Source: Sternotherus odoratus
Taxonomy: Eukaryota; Chordata; Testudines; Kinosternidae
Direction: 5' to 3'
DNA: 64,000 nt
Assembly (NCBI GenBank): GCA_032164245.1
Contig: JAVMKO010000006.1
Location: forward strand, 7,393,001 to 7,457,000
Part shown: piece by piece, positions 46,513 to 58,969 of the stretch
How positions within the stretch are numbered: the first letter of the stretch is position 1
Layout: every line of letters starts with the position of its first letter
Position numbers and translations under genes: made by a program
Notes under the pieces: model-generated
The model's database searches: none
What the model was told of the DNA's origin: nothing
What the model saw: the letters and a program-made list of their open reading frames with translations, nothing else

Positions 46513-48775
46513 ATAACTCTTTTGGGCTTCAATGGAGTAATTTCTGATTGATCCCAGAGTGCCCAAGAGCAGAATCAGGCCCAAGATGGCTATATTATTG
46601 CAAGAATTTTTGGGTATAAAGATGATTTCTATATAAAACCACCATGCTGGTATTGCCAACAGTAGAACGTTTGGTCATCAGCCACGTTGTGATTGAAACA
46701 TCAGGTTTGTTTGTTTTATTAGATTTTGTGCATTTAAAAAAAAAATACCTGTTCAGAAGTTGGACTGTAAAATGTCTGCCCCTAAAGATGCTTCCCTAAA
46801 TTGGCTGAAGACATTTAGCAGTTTTTAGTGCCGGAGGAGCTACACTGCACTAAAAATAGCCATGAAGATAGCACTTTGAAGTTGCAGTTGTCCCCCCCCC
46901 CCCCCCCCCCCTCTTCCCAGGCTTCAGAGCCTAAGCCGCATCGTCTACATTTTTAGCAGGGTCGTTCTAGTTGAATTGGCCCGGGAGGCTCTCTCCTGTG
47001 CGCTGTGTAGATGTACCCATAGTGCCACTGTAATAACATAAAGCTAAAGTCATTTCTCCAGGCCTGATATTAAAATTCCCCGGAACTCTGTCACAAACAT
47101 CTTTCGAAATCATCCATCATAACGCCTGGCTTGGTGTTTCCTTGATCAGTGTTCCAGGGAGACCACATATTGCTCCCATGCAGTTTCTGAAGGGAAATTT
47201 CACTTTTAAGCGCACACGTCCACACTCTATTCATCCTCACTCAATCAAACCACAACTCCGACAGCTAATAAGTAGCTCCAGAAGATGAAGACCCCAGTCC
47301 TCATGTTCTGAAATAGTAGCTGGCACTAATAAAGAATGTTGTTCTTCTAACATACACCACAAGACTGTATGGCTCTCTAAGATAAGCAAGTTCATGTTGG
47401 ATCCATTGAGTCATGGGTCCTTTTCAAGAATACCACAAACTTTTGGCAGCATCTTTAAAATCCCACTTTCCTATGCCTCTCGCACTGATATGTGGCTTTG
47501 TCTGAATTCCGCGATGACACAGATATTTATATGCTCTACTTTTCCTTACTGTCTAGGCACTGATGCCAAATTTACCAGGTCCTATACCAGAGAGCACCCT
47601 AGGGTGCTGACATCTGTCTTTGTCCTTTACTTGTCTCTTGGGATCTGTTATCGCCAAAAGCGTTAATGATTTCAAACCTTAGAGCCAACCTGGAATAAGC
47701 ACAACTGGGTGGCTACTGGAAAAATCGTTCTAGGAACAGCAGTTTGACTTTTACACACCTTTGGTTTGCTTTCCATTTTTACACCCCTTTTACACCCCGT
47801 GTTCACACCCCTTTGGTTTGCTTTCCATTGCTTGTCTAGTGAACATGCTCACTAGCAGAAATGCGTGCACCTCTTGGCAAATAGTTGCAAAAGTGGAATT
47901 TTTGAGTTCATTAACGTGAATATTTACACTGATCATCACGTTCCAATCAGGGAACAGAAACAGCCCATGTGGCCTCTGTGGCCAATCAAAACTAATCAGC
48001 CTGCATTGTTTAAATCAGATATTTGCAGTGAACTGCTTGGTTAAGAACAATCCATAGACTGAGAATTATTCACAGAAATTATTCACTGAATAACTCTGAA
48101 TGATGAAAAACCACGGTCTTCCCACAAACAATTCACAAAAAGAGATGACATGAATCAAATGGATTTTCACAAATCATTCACCCGCCTCTGTTGACAAGTG
48201 ATACACATGAAACAGCCAGTGTCCCAATTCAAAGCACGGTAAGAGCAGACACAGTGGATGTATTCGTCCAGCCAAACAGTCCTGCGCAAAGCCCCTGGAA
48301 ATCAGCTTTGCAGGGCAAATGTATGGCTGTCAATTGTATAAATAAATGGTAGTGCTCACCTATCGGGGTAAAGACAAACTGACTGGTCTAGGCTGTGGGT
48401 TTCCCAGAGCGCCCATGAAAGGAAAAGAACCCCTGGGATGTATTATTTGTTTATTTTTTGATTTTCTGTCAATTAAAATGTTGTTTATAGACGAAAGGGC
48501 CAATCTGTGTTAAGGACAAAGGGCCAGTTGTACAGGTATCTAGGCACCGATAGTTTGCAGAAGGGCCCCTCGTAAACACTCCACTGGGGGCCAGTCATGG
48601 GGCTTAACCTCCCATCACCTGCAAGGCAAAGAACCCCAGTGAGTTACGCTCCACATCTGAGGAGTGATTGACTAATTGCTTCCTGGTCTGAGGGGGCTGG
48701 GCCTTATAACTAGGCCGAGGGAGCGCAGTGGTGGGGACACTGCACAGGACATAGGTCTCGTTGGCGGTGAGGAGC
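46513..48775. other. Gene-free stretch
   Basis: Contains a run of 20 C at 46892-46911 and a small direct repeat, CCTTTGGTTTGCTTTCCATT at 47759-47778 and 47810-47829. No gene recognised. Confidence 0.35.
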
Positions 48776-49420
48776 TGTCATGAGTGTAAAGTGCCTTGTA
48801 GTTGCTGTTTTACCTGTTAGGGGTTAACTGAACAGGAGAGGGGGTGACGTAAGAGCTCCTGTTCCTCCAGACACAGGGGGAGACTTTAGTTTCACTTTAG
48901 TTCGTCCCCAGGTTTTGGGCTGACTCCACCTTTTTCCAGCTATGGAAACTCATCTCTTCCTTTTTCTTCATATATTCCTAAGTTAGATGAACAGTAAGTA
49001 GAGTTATTGATTGCATATGCTTTGTATTTGATCTCTGGTGTCCTTACACTGTACCGTTTGGCAGAGAGAGAGAAATCCCCGGGGACGGGGCTAATTTATG
49101 CAAGGGGACTCTGGTTAGAAAGCTTTATATCTATGAAGTTGTATTAGTTGTATGCTTTGTTTCTTTCTTTATTAAACTTTTTATATCTATAAGAATTGTC
49201 TGTAGTTCCATTGAAGTGATCTGAGCTTTGGATCTGGCAGGCACACAGCTAGTGAGCCTGTGTGCTGCGTTCTCTTTCCCCTAGGCTAAAAGGGGAGGGG
49301 GTGGAGCAGTGTCTGAGTGTCCCGACCTCTCAGGAAGAGGGAGGGGGTGTTCTCGGGTGTTCCAATGTGCCCCAGTCCATCGGTTTGGAATAAGAGCATT
49401 GATGGTGGCAGTGGCCCCAA
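48776..49420 (+). mobile_element. LTR/ERV-like segment
   Basis: Starts with TGTCATGAGTGTAAAGTGCC and includes ATTAAA (about 49171-49176) within a T-rich stretch. It is followed by GGAATAAGAGCATTGATGGT and GGCAGTGGCCCC, where the TGG could start a tRNA primer-binding site. This order resembles an LTR plus leader. Boundaries and class are uncertain and no retroviral frame is present. Confidence 0.4.
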
Positions 49421-50224
49421 TCCCCAACTGGTAAAGTGTGGGTTTGATTTAACTTTGGCTGGGAAAGTAGCTTACAGTTAAGTGGTCATAGAAGAGACCC
49501 CCCCCTCCCCCCACTTTTACCCTAGAGTTTAGAGTGGGAGGAAGGAAGATTCTCTTACAGGAACCCTGGGAGAAGGTTTAACAGACAGGTAACAATGGAG
49601 GCGGAACACGACAGAAGCAGGTTTAGGTTCCTGCAGGGGAAGCCTCGAGGTAAAACCAACAAGGGAACTATGGGGCTGAAGGACTCATGGAAATTTGTTT
49701 GGATGTGGTTGTGCTACCCTGGAAAAGTCTAGACTTTGATGTGGCTTCTCCAGCAGGCCAGACCACAGAACACCCAGATGAGGAACTGGGAGAAGACACA
49801 GGCTGACAAAGGTCATTGCGAGGCTGAGAGGCAGTCCAGTAGTGGGTCCCTGTAGACTGCTGTGACCAGAAATGAGGAGGTTCCCACGAGGTGAGGCTGT
49901 GCTAATCCCTGGCCTTTCTGCATCTTTTGGTGCCTAAGTACTTGGTCCAAGTCCTGAAAGCCAGACTGATGGGCTCTATGTGCTGTTGGGATTAGTCACA
50001 TTGGAGTGAGCAATGAGTTTATGGGGCTAATCACACCAGTAAGGAATGGAGGACTTGGCCCAATGATTCTATAGGATCCAGAAGAGTTAATTTTCCCAAG
50101 GAAGACTTGGGAGGAAGGGTCCATTTGCCTGAGTGTCGCTGTGAGAGGTGCGCTAAGAGAAGAGTTGGTTTACTCTGTATGTAGGTAAGTAAAGAGGTTT
50201 CAGTAGGGAAAGTTAGTTAGTGGA
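49421..50224. other. Gene-free stretch, possibly retroelement-derived
   Basis: No open frame of note. The sequence continues from the LTR-like segment and may be non-coding leader of the same element, without clear evidence. Confidence 0.3.
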
Positions 50225-50750
50225 TAAGGTACTAGAATGGACCGCAGTAGATGTGAGTTTCTGGCTTTGCCACAAGCTTTTCATGTGACCTTGATCAGTC
50301 ATTTAATCTCTCAGATCTCAATTCCTTAGCTGTAACATGGGCATAATGGTCCTTCCTTTGTCTGTTTAGGTCAGAGCAGGCAACTCACACTGCCCAGGTC
50401 CTGGCCACCAATCCAGGGAGCTCTGCATTTTAATTTAATTTTAAATGAAGCTTCTTAAACATTTCAAAAACCTTATTTGCTTTACATACAACCATCGTTT
50501 AGTTCTATATTAAAGACTTAGAAAGATTCCTTCTAAAAATGTTAACGTATTACTGGCACGCAAAACCTTAAATAGAGTAAATAAATGAAGACTCGGCTCA
50601 CCACTTCTGAAAGGTTGCCAACCCCTGGTTTAGATTATAAAATAATTTTGGAAAGGGACTGTCTCTTACCATGTATGTACCGCCCCTAGCACAATGAGAC
50701 CCTGATCTAGGCTAGGATCACTAGGAGCTACTGTAATACAAAATAATACA
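50225..50750 (+). mobile_element. CORE/MIR-type SINE split by a hAT-like MITE
   Basis: The head (50225-50371) contains CATGTGACCTTGATCAGTCA and TTTAATCTCTCAGATCTC, a degenerate MIR core. The tail (50636-50750) contains GGGACTGTCTCTTACCATGT and CCTAGCACAATGAGACCC. The two halves rejoin when the MITE at 50372-50627 and one copy of GTTTAG(G/A)T are removed. Confidence 0.6.
50372..50627. mobile_element. hAT-like MITE (256 bp) nested in a SINE
   Basis: Termini CAGAGCAGGCAAC and GGTTGCCAACCCCTG are inverted. The flanks GTTTAGGT (50364-50371) and GTTTAGAT (50628-50635) agree at 7 of 8 positions, an 8-bp target duplication. The interior is AT-rich with palindromic TTTTAATTTAATTTTAAA. Confidence 0.75.
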
Positions 50751-53700
50751 TTATAAAGGAGGAGCTTCCTCAAGACAACTCACTTAATTGTAGTCAATGG
50801 GAAAAGCTCACATTGACTTCAATGAACGTAGGGTTGGACCCTATATCTATCTCCCTGCTGTAGAGGTTACAAGACAGCACAGCCCTGTTGCCTTGAACGC
50901 TTGCCCTGAGGAAGCAGCTGAAATAACTCCGTCTTTTCTGCTGTGCCTTCGAGAAAGACCAAATGTATTGTATCTTTCTATCTATTTATTGTATCTAGAA
51001 GGACTGCTGGAGATACTCAACTCCTGGAAGTAGGACTACAAATATCTCCATCTTGCGCTAGCGAGCACTCCAAATGTGTGTGCCATTTTTGCAGTATTGG
51101 ACATGGATGTCTTCACCAATTAGTCACCTAAAAATCAAGGTAGACATGACTCCACCTTCTGTTGGTAGCAGGGATCCTTGATACCATCTTTTCTCTACTT
51201 TGAATATAATTTCCCCTTTAGCGGCTGTCAGGTACAGAATGTGGTATCACTATTTTGAAATATGTCTTTAGCTGTAATCTGGGGGGTTAAAAAGTGATGG
51301 GTTTCAGTGACGTGGTAAAAGTGATGAGATCCCTACAGAGAAAGGATGGTCTTAGAGTTAAAGGAACGGGACTGACTTTCAGGAGATCAAGATTCATCTC
51401 GTCTTAGCTTTGCCAAAGGCTCCCTGTATGATCTTGGGTGAGTGACCAGGGGCCTGACTCAGCAATGTGTTAAGCACATGCTTAACAATTATCTGAAAAA
51501 TTATCATAGAAAACTATGGAAGAATGCTGGAGTAGGATCAGGATGAAGGGGTGAGCAAGCTGTTCGGGGGTGCGGGCTGGGAGAGGTCTTTACTTTTGAT
51601 CATGAAGGAAGATGTTGACCATCTTTAAAAACTTTCTTTTGAAAACTCACTCAAAATGAACATGCTCACGCTGTTCCTGTGACGTCCCTAACTGTAAATG
51701 TAATGTGTTCAAAATTGTGCTCCTGCCCCCTGCAACTCACCAGCGAGCACTGGGATATATACACATGCTATCTGATCCCCTACTTACATCCCATAAAGAC
51801 AAGCGTGACCCCAAGGTTTACCACTGCCTCTTCTATCTCCTTAATGCCTGGGGAACACTACCCAGTATTTCTGGTTCATTGCCGTGGAAACAAGATCAGT
51901 GAATTTATGGTTCAATAATGCATGAAGCAACCAGACTGGGGTTTTTTTTAGGAGTGACGCTGGTTTGAATTGAAGGGCAAAGGGAAATATTGTGTCTGGG
52001 ATTTCTTGTAAATGATGGAAACAAAATCTCCTGCATGAGAGAGACTAGAGAGTACACGTGTTTGGAAAGAAGGATCTCGTGCGTAGCCAGAGGTGGATTT
52101 CCAAAAGTTTCCAGAAATAGTAACCAGGGTTTTTGATTACTGGCTGACAGCCATAAGACTCATGAATCTGAGGGAAGCCCAATGCACTAGCATGCAGGCT
52201 TCCATATGAGGACACTATGTGCTCGCTGATGGTTATCCAAGTGATGCAAGGGGACTGGCATTGTATACATGTACGGTACATGTGTGCACCCCGCTGGAAA
52301 GCTGGCCTTGCTATTAATAGGCCATTTTGCAATATCTGCTTATTTGATTTTTAAATTACTGATCCTGGAGCAGCCTTCAGAGAAGACAAGAAAACCAAGA
52401 GGGTGACTCATAGAAGCGGGTGGGAAAAGAAGAAAGATCTGAGAGAAGGAGAGACATAAAACGTAGTACAAAGAGGAAAGCAAGATGAGAGAAAGGAAAC
52501 CACTATGAGAGGATGGTGGGGGTGGGAGAGGGGGAAGGAGAGAAGTGACACAGCCAAGACCCACACAAGCAGTCCCATGGAAGTCAAGTTGAATGTGCAA
52601 ATGTGTTATAGGGCCCCAGCCCGAAGGAGCAGCAGGAACATGGATGAGGAGAAGGGAAACTTGAGGTGGGAGAGAAATGGAGACCAAGAGGGAAAGGCCA
52701 GCACAAGGCCTCACATCGCTGGAGTCCAGAAAACAGGGGTTAATTCACTGGGACTCAGGCACGTAGGCTCCGTGCTCGCTCTCTGCACGGGCCGGAATTG
52801 TTTCCAGAAGCACTCGATCAGAGGCGGCACACGACTGTCCAGGCACAAAAAGAAATGAACCTACCACCTGGATATTTGAAACGAAAGGGACCCGCAAAGA
52901 ATCTGACCCAGCAAGTTCTGTGAATGTGACGAGACCTGTTTATTTATCCCTGGTTAAGGGCTGAATGCTGGCAATAGCTGAGTCACAGAACTGAAGACAC
53001 CGGGCCTTCCCCAAGGAGCTCATCCATCCCTGCTCTGTCCCTCCACCGCTGCCTGTTCTAGCTCCCTAATACAGACATTGTTTCCTTCTGCCAGGCTTCA
53101 GAGATGCACACCTGATAAAACCAGGGGGCTGGAAACAAGGTATTGTATGCAAATGGCCCAGCTGGCCTGTTTAATGAACATGCACTTCCATTTACATAAA
53201 CAGCACTAGGCCAGGTCAGCAACCCAACAGCACTGCACTGTATGCCCCCAAGGTTAGCTCATCCCCACCACCCCAGGGAATTAACCGTCATTCCTCCAGG
53301 CCCCGGTTTACTACACCTCGAGAAGCCACTAAACTAGTCCCACACATAAAGTTCAGAGGGGGAGGGGGAACAGGCAAAAAGATGCTGATGAACTTGAAAG
53401 CAGGCTAGAAGCACAGGGTGGGCCCTGGGGAGGGAGGGAGGATGGGTGGGGTTGGGTCTTGAGGGGTCTGTAAGAGGGAGATTGATGAGGGTAGAGGTGA
53501 GGCTGGGAGAGGATTATGGGCTGGCCAGGGCGACAGAGTGGAGGGGTGGAGAGGAGCTGGGTCTGGGGAATGTTGGTGGGAGGTGGGGATGCTGCACTGG
53601 TCTCAGGGGCAGGGAGGTGAGGGGACTGCCCTCACTGAATTTCCTTCCCCCATGGAGCCTGGATCCAGCCTGCCACTCTGGCCTCCAGAGCACGCCCCAA

Positions 53701-54689
53701 CCATGGGGACCTCGGCCTGCCAGGCTGCGGCCTGGGGCTGACCGTTGCTGAGCTGACATGCTGCTCCCTCAGGCAGCCATGACCAGCAGGTCCCATGATG
53801 TACGGCGCTCGGGCCTGCTGCCTCAGCCAGTGGGGTCACAGAACCGAGAGATGCCTCCAGGGGACTAGTTAAGATACTGCTCAGGCAACAGCATAGAGGG
53901 GCTGCTTTTGAGGACTGGTTTTCTTTCATGGTATTGTGGACTGGGCAGGGGCGCTCTAAGCAGCTGAATATCCCTGAGGTCTGCAGTCTGCTGTTGCAGA
54001 AGCTGAGATCTCTGTGACCTAGGAGATTCTGGTAGCCACTTGGGGCCTAGTAGAGAGTGCCTGGAAGCATAACAAGGTCTGCACATCCTTACAACGGGGG
54101 CTCAGGTCACACCTTTCAAAGCCCCCTTCCAAACACGCCCTCTTCCAGAAAACCTTCCCACCTTGCACCGTCTGCAGGCCCTTCCCAGTGGCATCACCAC
54201 CACCCCATCCTTACCACATCGCTACACGAGAGGGGGAGATCCTAATTCAGTCCAACACGGCCAACCCCGAACTGGCAAAAGCCATGAGCCAGGCCTCCAA
54301 ACACCAGGAGACCGGCTGAAAAAATCAGGAGATTGAAAAAATAATAAATGTGATATTTGTTTGCGGAGCCTTTGGGCATTTTCAGGCGTATCCTAGCACA
54401 CAAGAGGGGTAGAACCTTACATTGTATTTAAAGCAAGAGCTGAGATTCGCACATCATCACAGGACTCCAAGAGCTTGAAGAGAAACATCAAATATCATGA
54501 CATTGTCCCGTGTGTTAGCAACACTGTGGAATGGAGTCTGAGGCAGGGGCAGGTCACCTATAGAAAATGTGAAGAATTGTTCTTCCCCTGAAGAGTCCCA
54601 TGCCTTAATTTTCCTTTGTCTTGTTTCTCTTTGACTGAAAATTCTTCAGGGTTTGGCTGTGTACAAGGGGGGCACTTAATGATGATTAA
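50751..54689. other. Gene-free stretch
   Basis: No gene recognised. At about 51448-51500 a short hairpin-type repeat (TTAAGCACATGCTTAA) occurs. GC-rich opposed frames at 53446-53929 lack any domain. At about 54290-54370 there are remnants of the AAATCAGGAGATTG repeat type. Confidence 0.3.
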
Positions 54690-54965
54690 TTATTTGTATT
54701 ACATTAGCACCTATAGGCCTCAATCAAAACTGGGACCTTGCTGTGCGAGGCACTGGACCAAGGGATAGTCTCCTGGGAAGAATTTACAATCTATACAGAC
54801 AAGATAGACTAAGAGTGGAGGAAGGAGTATTATTCTTGTTACAGACAGGGAAGGAAACTGAGGCACAGAAATCATATCATCTGCTGAAGGTCGCACAATA
54901 ACTCTGACTCAACTCAAATACTCTGAGTTCCAGTTCCCTGCCTTAGCCACAAAACCATCCTTCCC
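54690..54965 (-). mobile_element. CORE/MIR-type SINE
   Basis: In inverted orientation it shows CACCTATAGGCCTCAATC, the TTTACAATCTATACAGACAA block, then GGAAACTGAGGCACAGAAAT, which is the MIR core complement. It ends in CAAAACCATCCTTCC. Same family as the elements at 28828, 50225 and 57540. Confidence 0.6.
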
Positions 54966-55489
54966 CTTACTGGTAAAATAAATACAATCCGGGATAAGAA
55001 GTATAAAGAGGACATTGGAATTCCAAATTAATGAGTCAACGTATCATTTAAACTCAATTTGCAACGACTTCACTTTAGGGCCGGAACGGAGGGATTTACC
55101 TTGGCGGCGCGTGCTGGATAGATAGAATTCTAGGGAGCAGGCTGGGGAGTTCTTGTGGATCAGTCTGCAGTAGATTTTCGTTTACCCTTTGCACCCCTTT
55201 CAGCCCTCAGTATAAACAGAGAGAGAGAGAGAGAAATAAAACATACAAAACTATTTGCTAACCCGGGTATTCGTTATGTTTTTTCCCCCTTTTCATTATA
55301 GTCTTTTTCTTAACAGGGCGAGTCCTATGGTCCAGTTCCTCACAGAAAATCAGTGGGAGTGAGCGTCTAAACCTCTTTGGGAACTGAACCTACGACCGTT
55401 CCTTTTCCTTTCTGAAAACGCTCAGGTTTATTTCTACACCTTCTCCTAATAAGCACCAAGGCCTCATTCCTCCAAAGACTTGCATACAT

Positions 55490-55759
55490 GTATCTTAGGT
55501 TAAACCCCACCCCCCCCACCCCCACTCCCAGGGTAGACCAGGCCTTAGATTTAGCTTTTTGGGGTGAACTCTGTGTATAGATAGCACCTAGCACAATGTG
55601 ACCCCTGTCTGTGTTAGGCCTTTTAGATGTTGCTATAATGCAAACGATAGTCATAATACACAATGACCTGGCCATTTCTCTTTACTATTTGAAGTAGTGC
55701 ATCCCAGGGATTAGCACCCAAGTCATGTGATTTATCACATCTACACTAGAAGCAATAAA
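55490..55759 (-). repeat. Rearranged inverted duplicate of 57.49-57.91 kb
   Basis: Bases 55523-55729 are an exact reverse complement of 57494-57700 (207 of 207). Homology continues, less exactly and with extra C residues, to about 55490. Immediately after it, 55729-55759 equals 57881-57911 in direct orientation (31 of 31), including variants private to that MITE copy. The segment therefore consists of an inverted part plus a same-orientation part of one source locus. Confidence 0.95.
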
Positions 55760-57493
55760 CATGCTTAACTGTACACTCTGAGCAGTCCCACTGATATTCC
55801 CTACTGTGCATGAAGTTACGCTTTGCAGGACTCAGGCCTAAGCACAGGGATATCTTTAGGATGTTCATTTTTTTAGCCCAGTTACATTTGGCATAGCTAG
55901 TTGTTTTGCAAAACCATTAATTTTGCTATAATGAAAGGTGAGCAGACACAACAGAACCAGTCCTATAGCCTTGATTCTCAGGAAATGCAGATGTGTTACC
56001 TTTCATTCCTTTGTGTGCTAGTAGTAGGCTTGGCAGAAGTCAGTGTTTAGTTTTTATAGTTAACAGATAACACCCGTGTTAATTCAGCTTTTTTCCATGT
56101 TGATGAATTTAAATTTTCAGAGTTGTGGGAAATAGACAATAATCCTTTAATGATGGTAGAAACCGATTAAAAAAGCTAAAGGTTCATAACCATTAAAACA
56201 CACACTGTGAACCTTATCTGTCAAAATATACAAAATACATATACTTAAATCAAACTCTTGGAAGTTCACGAATAGTGTTTTTCTTACTTTCCCTGTCTAT
56301 AAACTTTAACTATTATCAATGGAAATGTTTTTCAGCAGTTTGTGAGTGTACAGTGGAATCGACATTTGCCAATTAAAAATACTAATCCTGCCAAGCCTAA
56401 CTATTAGGTATACTCCAATTCATTTTATGCTGCAAAATGTGTTCGGGCTCCAACACTGGTCACGCTTCTAATGGTGCAGGATCTGGTCCCATGAGAGAGG
56501 AGTAGGTTTCCTTTGCCAAAAGCATGGAGCTTATTTGCAATTTAGCTTACTAGATTTGCTTAAGGCCTTATCAGAATTTGTCTTATCGGAACGGACCCGC
56601 CTATCTTCTACTATTCCTGTTCCCTTGATATCCAAAGATTTGTCTGAATTGAGAATGTTTAAAGCCTCAGGCATGATCCTGGGTGTTCTCAAGGCTTAAA
56701 TGCCACTGCTTAAAGAGTTAAAGATCTAGATGGCTGCACTAAGAGGATGATAAACTAATCACTCACTCGCTGCTGGTGATCCTGGTGTCATTTACTGAAA
56801 CATGGAATGCATTTAAGAATGTAAAGAAACTCGGTGCAGTGCAAAAGGCAGAGATGATTGTTAGATTTTCAAGGTTTACTATGGAGAAAGTCCTGAGTCT
56901 AATTATCTGTGTTTGAGCAACCAAAGTATTTCTCCCTCTCTGCTCTTTCAAGAAGTTAACATTTTTCTTCTTAGCTATTTCATGCCAGTGGGATTTTTTT
57001 ACAAGTATAGGGACGGCAGAGTCAGGTCAGGAAATACCACCCAAAAAAAGGAGAAGACGCATGCTTCACAGACAAAAAAAACCTCTTCCAGGTGAGTTGT
57101 TAGAAGTGAGTCCTACCAGATAATCATAATGAAATTAGATAACGATAAAATAATAGCATGGATATTTAGCACTTATCTATTGATTTACAACGTCAAAAGG
57201 CTGTAAAATGACTTGAGACGTAAATGATGGAAAATGTCCACGTCGCTGATGACATTTCAGCATTCTACAGATTCTTTCCATTTTATTTTGATGCCAGAAT
57301 CTAGTTTGACGTGAAGAGGAAAAAAGTGCTTCAAGTGATTTTGGACTGTGATGTCTGACCAACTAGTGAAAAGAGAGACCCAGCTCTTAAATCTTTTCTT
57401 CACATTTTAGAGTTTGGAAAATAAGGGATGCCCTTTTCCAATAGAAAGCGGGGTCAGCGCATAAAATCGCTCTAATTTATATGTCTAAAACAG
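55760..57493. other. Gene-free spacer between the inverted duplicates
   Basis: 1.7 kb of AT-rich DNA with no gene or recognised repeat, apart from a hairpin-type remnant at about 55760-55850 (CATGCTTAACTGTACACTC and following). Short frames at 56763-57095 lack any feature. Confidence 0.35.
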
Positions 57494-57722
57494 CACATGA
57501 CTTGGGTGCTAATCCCTGGGATGCACTACTTCAAATAGTAAAGAGAAATGGCCAGGTCATTGTGTATTATGACTATCGTTTGCATTATAGCAACATCTAA
57601 AAGGCCTAACACAGACAGGGGTCACATTGTGCTAGGTGCTATCTATACACAGAGTTCACCCCAAAAAGCTAAATCTAAGGCCTGGTCTACCCTGGGAGTG
57701 TAGGGGGGTTTACCTAAGATAC
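57494..57722 (+). repeat. Source arm of the inverted duplication
   Basis: 57494-57700 is the exact reverse complement of 55523-55729. It spans the end of a SINE segment and the first bases of a Harbinger-like MITE. The intact SINE and MITE on both sides mark this locus as the likely donor. Confidence 0.95.
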
Positions 57723-58090
57723 GCAACTTCAGCTACACGAATAGCGTAGTTGAAGTCAGAATATCTTAGGTTGACTTCCCTGGCTGTTCACACGATGGTG
57801 AGTTGACCGCTGCTGCTCCCCCCGCCAACTCTGCTTCCGCCTCTTGCCTCAGAAGTTGTCAGGGAGCACACTCGGGGATCGATTTATCACATCTACACTA
57901 GAAGCAATAAATCAATCCCCGATAGATCGATCACTGCTCACCGATCTGGCAGGTAGTGTAGATGTACCCTTAGAGCTAGTCTAAACAGACAAGACAGATA
58001 TCAGGTGGGAGAAAGGAACAATCATCCCCGGTTTTGATAGTGAACAAAGGCACAGAGAGATTCACAGACAGAGTCTGATATCCTGGCTTT
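57540..58090 (-). mobile_element. CORE/MIR-type SINE split by Harbinger-like MITE copy E
   Basis: 57540-57678 carries CATTGTGCTAGGTGCTATCT and CAAAAAGCTAAATCTAA. The SINE resumes after the MITE with CTAGTCTAAACAGACAAGAC and AGGTGGGAGAAAGG (57973-58016). This is the same order as in the uninterrupted element at 54690. Confidence 0.6.
57679..57969 (+). mobile_element. Harbinger-like MITE, copy E (291 bp)
   Basis: It starts GGCCTGGTCTACCCTGGG and ends GTGTAGATGTACCC. The flanks are TAA (57676-57678) and TTA (57970-57972), so the 3-bp duplication has one mismatch. Core palindrome GGGGATCGATTTATC / ATAAATCAATCCCC. Part of this copy was duplicated to 55.5-55.76 kb. Confidence 0.8.
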
Positions 58091-58129
58091 GATTGGCTAA
58101 CATCTTACATCTTAAGTAGTAATAAATAA

Positions 58130-58290
58130 TAATACTTAGCTCTTATTGTAGCACTTTTCACCAGTAGATCTCAAAGTGCTTTACAAGAAGGTCAGTCTCA
58201 CTATCCCCATTTTACAGATGAAGAAACTGAGGGACAGAGAGGTGAAATAATTTCAGTGATGTCAGTGGGACCACTTGTGGTGTCTGGGAC
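58130..58290 (-). mobile_element. MIR-type SINE fragment
   Basis: Contains TCTCAAAGTGCTTTACAAGA, ATCCCCATTTTACAGATGAA and GAAACTGAGGGACAGAGAGG in MIR antisense order. Confidence 0.75.
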
Positions 58291-58969
58291 TCGTCAACTT
58301 GAGTAAGCTGAGTAAGCGGATCAGAATCTGGCTCTCAGTGACTCAGAGATCCTACCATGCAAATTCTTCCTCTCAAATAGGTGATCTTTGCATAAGGATT
58401 TTTTCTCTTTTTTGCTCAACTCATCACACCTCATGAGGGAAAACTGTTCAGGAGTCAATCTTTCTCCTAACAAAGTCAATGGCAAAACTCCTGTTAAGTT
58501 TAATGTGACCAAGAAAAATTAAGGACACATTAACAAAAACTGGGGGCATTTAGAAACACACCCATATCTCACCAAATATGAATCACTACTGCAGAATGAC
58601 TATTCTCCGTACTTATGTGTGTATATGTCAAGAAATAGAAACATGTCATTCTTGCTTTTTTGCAATAGCCAATAAAAAGCTTTGCCAGCAATATCTGGAT
58701 AAAGGAGAAGGAAGCGTCACAAGAAAACTCTAGATATACAAGTTCATTATGTGCCTTTAAGTCTGCCTCAAAGCCCATTGATCCCAAAGGGCATCGCTCC
58801 ATTCATTGGGTTCTGAATTAGGCCTAAAGCCTGTAGCTGTACTGGTGCATTTGTTCATGTTTCATCCATTATGGGATCTTTCACTTGTCTGGTTACTGTA
58901 GCACTAATGAAAGGCACAATACAGCAAAGCATGTAAAAACATGCTTCTCCTTAAGCTTGACCTTAAGTT

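Noticed and set aside
55490..57722. Independent insertions of the same repeats at both sites
   Set aside because: The exact match crosses a SINE/MITE junction and includes non-repeat sequence, so it must be a duplication of one locus.
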